From: Candidatus Kuenenia stuttgartensis
GTDB taxonomy: Bacteria; Pseudomonadota; Alphaproteobacteria; SMXS01
Assembly (NCBI GenBank): GCA_943329845.2
Contig: CALQFM020000037.1
Location: forward strand, 1 to 38,092
DNA length: 38,092 nucleotides
Direction: 5' to 3'
Both the position numbers and the translations under genes were made by a program. Shown in pieces: positions 32,452 to 38,092 of the stretch (position 1 is its first letter; every line of letters starts with the position of its first letter). The notes beneath the pieces are model-generated. The model did no database searches. It worked only from the letters and a program-made list of their open reading frames with translations, and was not told where the DNA came from.

Positions 32452-33246
32452 ATGACCGCCGGCTCCGCGCAACACCTTCAAGGCCTGATCGGCCATACGG
32501 GTTTCGTTGGTTCCAATCTCGACGCGCCGGATCGCTTCACGCATCGGTACAACAGCACCAATATAGGCGATCTCGCGCATCGCCGTTTCGGCCGGATCGT
32601 TTGCGCGGGCGTTTCCGCCGCCAAGTGGGTCGCCAATCGGGATCCTGAGGCGGACTGGCGCAATATCGAAGGGCTCATCGACGTTCTCGGGACGGTCACC
32701 GCGAGCCGCTTCGTGCTGATTTCCACCATCGACGTCTATCCGAATCCGTCCTGCCCCTGGGACGAGACGGCCAGCCTCGACGCCCTCGACAACCACGCCT
32801 ATGGCCGTCATCGGCTCGCGCTGGAGAACTGGGCGCGGGCGCATTTTCCGGCGTGCACGATTGTCAGGCTGCCGGCGCTCTTTGGTCCCGGACTCAAGAA
32901 GAACGCGCTTTACGACCTGCTGCACGCCAACATGGTGGAGAGCATCAACCGCAAGGCGCGCTTTCAGTGGTATCCGCTGAAGCGTCTCTGGGACGACCTG
33001 GCGCGTGTCGAGGCCGCGGGCATTCCGCTGATCAACCTGTTTACCGAACCGGTGGGCATGGACCGGATCATCGACCGGCTTTTCCCGGAGGCGCCGGTGG
33101 GCGAAGGCAGCGATCCCGCGCCCGACTACCGGCTACGCACGCGGTACGCGTCGCTGTTCGGCGGAGCGGACGGGTATATGCTGGATGCGGCGTCGGTCAT
33201 GCTGGACATGGCGGCCTATGTCGAGAACGAGAGGGCCGGACCGTGA
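32452..33246 (+). CDS. NAD-dependent epimerase/dehydratase-like (extended SDR) protein
   Basis: A 264-residue protein with a Rossmann start GLIGHTGFVGSNL (GxxGxxG). A strand carrying the catalytic Ser/Thr position follows (RFVLISTIDVYPN), then YGRHRLALENWA where the SDR Tyr-x-x-x-Lys would be. Here the fifth position is Arg instead of Lys. A nucleotide-sugar role is suggested by RLPALFGPGLKKNALYDLL. It is shorter than most epimerases (~310), and the C-terminal substrate-binding lobe is reduced. ATG 32452 is 1 base past the stop of the GT2-like gene. GTGA couples it to the next gene. Reductase, epimerase or dehydratase cannot be distinguished by eye. Confidence 0.8.
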   Translation: MTAGSAQHLQGLIGHTGFVGSNLDAPDRFTHRYNSTNIGDLAHRRFGRIVCAGVSAAKWVANRDPEADWRNIEGLIDVLGTVTASRFVLISTIDVYPNPSCPWDETASLDALDNHAYGRHRLALENWARAHFPACTIVRLPALFGPGLKKNALYDLLHANMVESINRKARFQWYPLKRLWDDLARVEAAGIPLINLFTEPVGMDRIIDRLFPEAPVGEGSDPAPDYRLRTRYASLFGGADGYMLDAASVMLDMAAYVENERAGP

Positions 33247-34049
33247 CGCGGCCGCTGTCCATTTCCAACATCGCCTGGCCGGCCGAGCATGACGACGAGG
33301 CCCTGACGCTGATCCGCGCTCAGGGGTTCACCGGTGTGGAGCTTGCGCCGCGCAAGGTCTTCGGGCCGCTCGACCAGGTCGCTCCGGGCGCCTTGCGGGA
33401 TTACCGGAGCCGGTGCGACTCCATGGGGCTCGGCATCCCGGCCCTGCAGGGCTTGCTGTTCGGCGTCGAGGGCGTGGCGCTGTTCGGAGACGATGCCGGC
33501 CGCGCCGCGCTGCTGGCCGCGCTCAGCGACGTGGCGGTTGCGGCGGGTCTGCTGGGCGCGCACGCCTGTGTCTTCGGCGCCCCGAAGCTGCGTGATCCCG
33601 GCGCCCTTGCGCCCGACGCCGCGTTCGACCTTGCCGTGGGTTTTTTCCGCAGGGTCGGGGAGATTTATGCGGGCGAGGGAACGGCGCTCACCTTCGAGGC
33701 CAACGCCGAAGCCTATGGATGCCGTTTCGTGACCCGGACCGAGGAGGCCATCGATTTCGTCGCCGCCGTCGGCAGTCCGGGCCTGCGGCTACAGATCGAT
33801 ACCGGCACCATGTTCATGAACGGCGAGGATCCCAGCGTTATCGGGCGCGCCGTGCCCTACGCGGGTCATTTCCATGCCAGCGAGCCGCAACTGGCGCCGC
33901 TCGGCACCGGTGGCGATCATGCACCGATCGCCGCGGCGCTCAACGAGGCGGGATATGATGGAAGCCGGTCGGTCGAGATGCGGATTGCCGAGGACTGGCG
34001 AGGCGCGGTGATCGATGCCGCCAGGCTGATGAACACCATCTATGGGTGA
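33243..34049 (+). CDS. TIM-barrel sugar isomerase/epimerase-like protein (AP endonuclease 2 family)
   Basis: A 268-residue protein with the xylose-isomerase-like barrel. Metal ligands are arranged as in the family: Glu in LTFEANAEAYG, Asp in LQIDTGTMF, His in GHFHASEPQ, and Glu in SVEMRIAEDW. The N-terminus (LSISNIAWPAEHDDEAL) is typical. Such enzymes isomerise or epimerise keto-sugars or inositols, or act as dehydratases. GTG 33243 overlaps the preceding stop, and the 3' end overlaps the next ATG by 8 bases. The context predicts a free or nucleotide-linked sugar intermediate; the actual substrate is unknown. Confidence 0.82.
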   Translation: MTRPLSISNIAWPAEHDDEALTLIRAQGFTGVELAPRKVFGPLDQVAPGALRDYRSRCDSMGLGIPALQGLLFGVEGVALFGDDAGRAALLAALSDVAVAAGLLGAHACVFGAPKLRDPGALAPDAAFDLAVGFFRRVGEIYAGEGTALTFEANAEAYGCRFVTRTEEAIDFVAAVGSPGLRLQIDTGTMFMNGEDPSVIGRAVPYAGHFHASEPQLAPLGTGGDHAPIAAALNEAGYDGSRSVEMRIAEDWRGAVIDAARLMNTIYG

Positions 34050-36348
34050 TCCGGCCTGGGAGTTGCCCGCCTTCGAGGCAACCATATTCCGTGACGGGGC
34101 GCACCGGCATGCGCTGGTGATCCCGGTTCTCAACGAGGGCGAGCGCATTCGCGGCCAGCTTCGCCGGCTGGCCGAACTGGCGCCGGCCGTGGATATCGTC
34201 ATCGCCGACGGCGGCTCGACCGATGGCTCGCTCGACGATCCATTTCTGCAATCGCTGGGCGTACGCGCGCGCCTTGTGAAAACCGGCGCCGGCAAGCTGG
34301 GAGCGCAGCTCCGGATGGCCTATGCCTGGTGCCTGGAGCAGGGCTATGACGGCGTCGTCACCGTCGATGGCAACGGCAAGGACGGCATGGAAGCCGTCGA
34401 AACCTTCGTCGCGAAACTGCGCGAAGGATTCGACCTGGTGCAGGGTTCCCGGTTCGTCAGGGGGGGCGAGGCGGTCAACACGCCGCTGGATCGCCACGTC
34501 GCCAATCGTCTTGTACACGCGCCGCTGATCTCGCTCGCCGCCGGATTCTGGTACACGGACACGACGAACGGGTTCCGGGCCTACTCCCGCCGCCTGCTCG
34601 AGGATCGGGCGGTCGCTCCGTTCCGCGACGTTTTCGACCGCTATGGGCTGCTGTTCTACATGTCGGTCCGCGCGCCGCGGCTGGGCTACCGCGTGACGGA
34701 GGTTCCGGTCCGCCGGGCTTATCCCGCGGGGGAGAAGCCGCCGACGAAAATTGGCGGCCTACGCGGCAAGCTGGGTATCCTGGCCGAGCTGGCGCAGGCG
34801 GTGACCCAAGGTTATACGCCGGGCAGCCCGGGCTCTTCCGTGGGGCGTGCTGCTCTGGTCCTCGCCCTTCCAATGATCGCCATGGTGGCGCTTTTTCTCC
34901 GCCACCTGTCGCATCCGCCCTATGGCGCGGATGCGTGGTTCTATTTCGAGCTGTCGCGCAGCGTTTTCCACGATTTCTACCGTGTGGTGACGGAACGCTC
35001 CTTCATGCTCGATGGGCCTTACAGCGCGGCATTTCCGCCGCTCTGGCCGGTGTTGATCGCGGTCACCGATGCGGTCACGGGGCTTGGTGCGAGAAGCGGC
35101 TATGTCCTGGCTTTCCTGGCGTTCTCCATGACATGCCTGTTGTCTGAATGGCTTGCCCGCGACCGGTACCGGATCAGGTGGGCAGGCCTCGCGGCCGCCA
35201 TGCTGCTCATCGCTCTCGCCGGCTTCAGGAAGGAATTGCTGGGGGGCGGCACGGTCCCGCTTCAGGTGCTGCTCTACGCAGCGATGCTGCTGGTATTCCT
35301 GCGGTCGCGCCTTGCCGGCCTGGCGCCCGCCGTCATCCTTGGCGCCTTGGCCGGGATCAGCGTGCTGAACCGCTTCGACGTCATGCCGTTCGCCGCGCTG
35401 CTCGCGGCGGCGATCCTCATCTACACGCGCCGGATCGGGCCTGCCTTGGCGTATATCGCCGTGCTGCTGATTGTCCTGTCGCCATGGATCCTGTATTCAC
35501 ACCAGCAGTTCGGCGTGTTCTTCGCCACCGACAATGGCTGGGTCGCCACGGCGGTCGACAAGACGGCCTATGCGACCGACTGGCGGCCCGACGGCGTCAT
35601 GACGCTGGCCGACGATCCGATCGGCTGGCTGCGCAAGGTCATCGGGAATGCGCTCTGGCTTGTCGTCCTGATGGGCGACGACCTGCTGCCGCCGGTCCTG
35701 GCTCTGGCCGTCGCCGTGAGCCTGCTCGGGCGGTCGCGCGTGGGCGGGCTGAAGGCCGTGGCCAGGGAAGGGCTGCGGGACGACTCGGTCAGGCGCACGG
35801 CCCTGTTCGCGCTGGCCATGGCGGGACCGCTCGCCGGCTATGTTGCCACTGGCTATCTGATAGGCCGCTACTACGGCCCATGGTATTGGCTCGTCCTGGT
35901 GATGGCAATCGGCGTCGGCGCGACCCTGGCCCGCTCGGCGGCCCAGCGGGACGTGCTGGGGGCGGCCCTGCTGCAGGTCGCGGCTCTACTCGTCCTGTTC
36001 TGGAGCATGGTGCCGGGCGCCACATCCGCCGACGGCGTGTCGTTCCCGCGCAACATGGCGCTCGACCGGCTTCACGCGTGCCTGTCAGACCGCCCGAAGT
36101 CGGCCGTGCTGTTCGTGGGCGACGACGTTGCTGCGTCGCGTTTCGGCGCCGTCTACGGCGTCCGCAGCGTGCTGATGCCGCGCAATCTGGATTCGCTGGA
36201 CCCGGCACCGCTGCGCCGCTTCATCGACGCGCGCGGGATCACCCACCTCTTCGTCGCCAAGCCGGAGCTTGCAAAGGACGTGGAGCTTATCCCCGGCCTT
36301 GGCAGGCAGGATGGCTGCGCGGTTCCCCTTTACGTCGTGGCGAAGTAG
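34042..36348 (+). CDS. Fused glycosyltransferase: GT2 domain plus GT-C (PMT/ArnT-like) integral membrane domain
   Basis: A 768-residue two-domain protein. Residues ~20-250 form a GT2 domain (ALVIPVLNEGERIRGQL, IVIADGGSTDGSL, acidic motif VTVDGNGKDG, then DTTNGFRAYSRR). From ~272 to ~680 at least eight hydrophobic helices form a GT-C fold, with an acidic first loop after helix 1 (GADAWFYFELSRSV) matching the catalytic Asp position of PMT/ArnT enzymes. A soluble tail (~690-768) follows. The family logic is that GT2 makes a polyprenyl-phosphate sugar on the cytoplasmic face and GT-C transfers it outside. Having both in one chain is unusual. It is the last gene of the cluster and stops 3 bases from the convergent enoyl-CoA hydratase. 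Confidence 0.85.
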   Translation: MGDPAWELPAFEATIFRDGAHRHALVIPVLNEGERIRGQLRRLAELAPAVDIVIADGGSTDGSLDDPFLQSLGVRARLVKTGAGKLGAQLRMAYAWCLEQGYDGVVTVDGNGKDGMEAVETFVAKLREGFDLVQGSRFVRGGEAVNTPLDRHVANRLVHAPLISLAAGFWYTDTTNGFRAYSRRLLEDRAVAPFRDVFDRYGLLFYMSVRAPRLGYRVTEVPVRRAYPAGEKPPTKIGGLRGKLGILAELAQAVTQGYTPGSPGSSVGRAALVLALPMIAMVALFLRHLSHPPYGADAWFYFELSRSVFHDFYRVVTERSFMLDGPYSAAFPPLWPVLIAVTDAVTGLGARSGYVLAFLAFSMTCLLSEWLARDRYRIRWAGLAAAMLLIALAGFRKELLGGGTVPLQVLLYAAMLLVFLRSRLAGLAPAVILGALAGISVLNRFDVMPFAALLAAAILIYTRRIGPALAYIAVLLIVLSPWILYSHQQFGVFFATDNGWVATAVDKTAYATDWRPDGVMTLADDPIGWLRKVIGNALWLVVLMGDDLLPPVLALAVAVSLLGRSRVGGLKAVAREGLRDDSVRRTALFALAMAGPLAGYVATGYLIGRYYGPWYWLVLVMAIGVGATLARSAAQRDVLGAALLQVAALLVLFWSMVPGATSADGVSFPRNMALDRLHACLSDRPKSAVLFVGDDVAASRFGAVYGVRSVLMPRNLDSLDPAPLRRFIDARGITHLFVAKPELAKDVELIPGLGRQDGCAVPLYVVAK

Positions 36349-36351
36349 CGG

Positions 36352-37146
36352 TCAGCGGCCCTCGAACTTCGCGGGGCGCTTTTCGCGGAACGCGGTCGTG
36401 CCTTCGGTGTAGTCGAAGGTCTTCGACGCGCGGATCTGCAGATTGTATTCCAGCTCGAGCTGCTGGTCGTAATTGTTGGCCCAGGTGGCGGCCAGCGCCT
36501 TGCGAATGAAGGAATAGGCCTTGGTCGGGCCCTTGGCCATGCGCGCGGCGAGCTCCATCACCGTGGGCATCAGCTTGTCGTCGTCGAGCACCTCGGAGAT
36601 CATGCCCCATTCGAGCGCCCGCTCGGCGGGGACGCGCTCGCCCAGCATCATCATCCTGGCGGCCCGGGCCTTGCCGATCAGGCGCGGCAGGATGAAGGTG
36701 CTGCCCGCGTCCGGCACCAGGCCGATATTGATGAATGCCTGCATGAAATACGCCGACCGTGCGGCGTAGACCAGGTCGCCTGAGATCGCCAGGCTCATGC
36801 CGGCACCGGCGGCCGGACCGTTGACGGCGGTGATGATCGGCGCCTTCAGGTCGCGCATGCGCTTCAGCATGGGATGGTAGTAGATGTCGAGCGTGGCGAC
36901 CGTGTTGTCGGGATCGTCCGGATCGGCCGGCTTGCGGTTCTTCAAATTTGCGCCGGCGCAGAAGGCACGGCCTTCGCCGGTGATCACCACCGAGCGCACC
37001 TTGCTCTCGCGGTCCTCCAGGATCCCCAGCACTTCCTTCAGGCTTTGCAGCATGGGCAGGGAGACGGCGTTCATCGCCTCCGGATCGTTGAGCTTCACGA
37101 CGGCTACGCCATCATTGATGTCGAGCGAAACCTTGTCGAATTCCAT
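36352..37146 (-). CDS. Enoyl-CoA hydratase/isomerase-family protein
   Basis: A 264-residue crotonase-fold protein. The oxyanion hole segments are GRAFCAGANLKNRK and NGPAAGAGMSLAISGD. The catalytic-region segment reads FINIGLVPDAGSTFILPRL, with Asp-Ala at the position often holding the second acid; the usual first Glu is not clear. Hydratase versus isomerase activity, and the CoA thioester used, cannot be decided. ATG 37146 has GGGAG at 7 bases; the open frame upstream to 37218 has no support. It is isolated, convergent with the glycosyltransferase cluster. Confidence 0.88.
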   Translation of the reverse strand: MEFDKVSLDINDGVAVVKLNDPEAMNAVSLPMLQSLKEVLGILEDRESKVRSVVITGEGRAFCAGANLKNRKPADPDDPDNTVATLDIYYHPMLKRMRDLKAPIITAVNGPAAGAGMSLAISGDLVYAARSAYFMQAFINIGLVPDAGSTFILPRLIGKARAARMMMLGERVPAERALEWGMISEVLDDDKLMPTVMELAARMAKGPTKAYSFIRKALAATWANNYDQQLELEYNLQIRASKTFDYTEGTTAFREKRPAKFEGR

Positions 37147-37211
37147 GTGCCGTCTCCCATGATTGCCGGCCCTGCTTAATGCGGAAGCCGGGCGTCGGCA
37201 AGACGGCATTG

Positions 37212-37237
37212 CGCGCACGGCCGGACGGCCGTGCGCG
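37212..37237 (-). terminator. Strong GC hairpin after the DUF4167-like gene
   Basis: A perfect 11-bp inverted repeat (CGCGCACGGCC / GGCCGTGCGCG) with a GGAC loop, 22 bases past the stop codon of the minus-strand gene at the window end. No U-tract follows on the minus strand, so it may act as a weak terminator or as a 3'-end stabiliser rather than a classical Rho-independent terminator. Confidence 0.6.
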
Positions 37238-37258
37238 GTCAGCAGCGACGGGAAGGGG

Positions 37259-38092
37259 TCAGGCCGCTTCGGCGGGCGGCTTGCGCGGCGCGCGCGGCTT
37301 GCGGGCGGGCTTGGGCTTGGCGGCCGGCGCCTCGGCGGCGGCCTCCGCGACGGGAGCGGCCGCCTCGGCCTTCGGCTTGGCGGCGCGGCGGCGCGGCTTG
37401 GCCTTGGGTGCGTCCTCGGCCGCAGGCGCAGCCTCGGCGGCGACGGACTCGACGGCGACGGCCTCAGGAGCCGCTGCCTTCGCGGCGCGCGGCTTGCGCA
37501 CCCGCTTCGGCTTGGCGGCCGGCTGTTCCGCGGTCACGTTCGCGCTGGCATCCAGTTCAGGCTGGGCCTGGTATTCCACGGGCGCAACTTCGCCGACGGC
37601 CTCGATGGCGGGCGATTGCTGGCCGGCGTCCCGCGGCTTCTTGCCGCGCGGCCGGCGCTTGCGCTTCGATCTGGGTTCACCGGTCGGTTCCGGGGTGACG
37701 GAGGCCAGCGGCTCGGCGGACCGGGTCTCCGCGACGTCTTCGGGCGCGTCGGTCTCCGAGATATCGAGTTCCAGATCCACCTCGTCCTCGTCATCGTCGG
37801 CGGGGATCGGCGCGATCTTGAAGGTGCGCAGCAGGAATTCGGGGACGTGGTCGCCAAGCCCGACAACGGGTTCGAAGTCGTCATCCCGGGAATACCGGCG
37901 CTCGCCGCCGCGCCCGCGGTCACGGTCGCGGCCCCGGTCACGCGGAGTGGCATCGCGCCTTGGTTCGTCGCGGCGGCCAGAATCTCGCCGGCTATCATCT
38001 CGCCGGCTATCATCTCGCCGGCTATCATCTCGCCGGCTATCGTCGCGCCGGCTATCGTCGCGCCGGCTATCGTCGCGCCGGCTATCGTCGCG
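37259..38092 (-). CDS. DUF4167-like Arg/Asp-rich disordered protein, C-terminal part (5' end outside window)
   Basis: The frame enters from beyond the window and ends at 37259. Reading N to C it begins with DDSRR pentapeptide repeats, then an Arg/Asp/Gly block (RDRGRDRDRGRGGERR). A short conserved-looking motif follows (GDHVPEFLLRTFKIAP), then an acidic patch and a long Ala/Pro/Lys/Arg tail with KPRA and RPRGKK blocks typical of nucleic-acid-binding disordered tails. The HVPEFLLR element and composition resemble the C-terminus of alphaproteobacterial DUF4167 proteins, whose N-terminal domain (outside the window) would decide. An Ala/Lys-rich helicase or ribonuclease tail is an alternative. 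No other gene lies in this stretch; frames reading MIAGEMIAGE are shadows of the repeat. Confidence 0.55.
   Translation of the reverse strand, partial: RDDSRRDDSRRDDSRRDDSRRDDSRRDDSRRDDSRRDSGRRDEPRRDATPRDRGRDRDRGRGGERRYSRDDDFEPVVGLGDHVPEFLLRTFKIAPIPADDDEDEVDLELDISETDAPEDVAETRSAEPLASVTPEPTGEPRSKRKRRPRGKKPRDAGQQSPAIEAVGEVAPVEYQAQPELDASANVTAEQPAAKPKRVRKPRAAKAAAPEAVAVESVAAEAAPAAEDAPKAKPRRRAAKPKAEAAAPVAEAAAEAPAAKPKPARKPRAPRKPPAEAA
37983..38092 (-). repeat. 15-bp in-frame tandem repeat encoding DDSRR units
   Basis: Seven full copies and a partial eighth of a 15-bp unit run from 37983 to the window edge, continuing outside. The plus-strand form is tctcgccggctatca for three copies, a hybrid fourth, and tcgcgccggctatcg for the rest, differing at two third-codon positions. 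The unit length keeps the frame and gives (Asp-Asp-Ser-Arg-Arg)n. The array has two blocks of identical copies, as expected from recent stepwise slippage. Confidence 0.95.

Noticed and set aside
37983-38092. CRISPR-like array
   Set aside because: The 15-bp units are contiguous with no spacers and remain in frame within a coding sequence.

Overview
The window is a high-GC chromosomal segment of an alphaproteobacterium, probably a Rhodospirillales-like lineage. This is inferred from gene order and protein style: rne divergent from an AMIN/Amidase_3 amidase, followed by mrcA and prfB; bactofilin beside an M23 peptidase; a DUF455 protein, bcp and glnE in a row; paired cysteine desulfurases with a ferredoxin; and a DUF4167-like Arg/Asp-rich protein. 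No rRNA, tRNA or CRISPR array was seen. Most genes are housekeeping or envelope genes, packed tightly with many ATGA-type overlaps.

Left edge (1-2213): the 3' end of an IS630-family transposase abuts the C-terminal remnant of a 2-oxoglutarate/Fe(II) oxygenase, so an insertion appears to have broken that gene. Next to it on the minus strand is an asparagine-synthase-like protein that lacks the amidotransferase Cys. 2272-7379 (minus): RNase E, then an exported M48 metalloprotease with a repeat-type C-terminus, a DsbA/Com1-like thiol oxidoreductase and a small exported protein. The last three are coupled and form a periplasmic quality-control set. 7811-12768 (plus): N-acetylmuramoyl-L-alanine amidase, class A PBP1a, and prfB with a programmed +1 frameshift at codon 24.

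12771-19430 (minus): an AT-richer zinc-ribbon-like orphan gene, a clear intrinsic terminator, bactofilin overlapping an M23 endopeptidase, a DUF455 ferritin-like protein, a 1-Cys-type peroxiredoxin and glutamine synthetase adenylyltransferase. 19516-23144 (plus): a very large YhdP/AsmA-like protein coupled to an isoprenylcysteine-methyltransferase-family membrane protein. 23190-24861 (minus): a DUF6491-like exported protein downstream of tyrS. 24923-26231: anmK, convergent with a 57-residue AbrB/MazE-type antitoxin that has no toxin beside it.

26272-30206: an alpha/beta hydrolase divergent from an iron-sulfur operon with two different cysteine desulfurases, a 2Fe-2S ferredoxin and a TfoX-N-type protein. 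30337-36348: five overlapping plus-strand genes (FAD oxidoreductase, GT2-like protein without its acidic motif, SDR-like protein, TIM-barrel isomerase-like protein, and a fused GT2 + GT-C glycosyltransferase). This is the best candidate here for an undescribed pathway, most likely for making and transferring an unusual sugar at the envelope. The right end holds an enoyl-CoA hydratase and the C-terminal part of a DUF4167-like protein, whose upstream coding sequence is a 15-bp tandem repeat running off the window.

Functions rest on motif recognition by eye. No database search was run.
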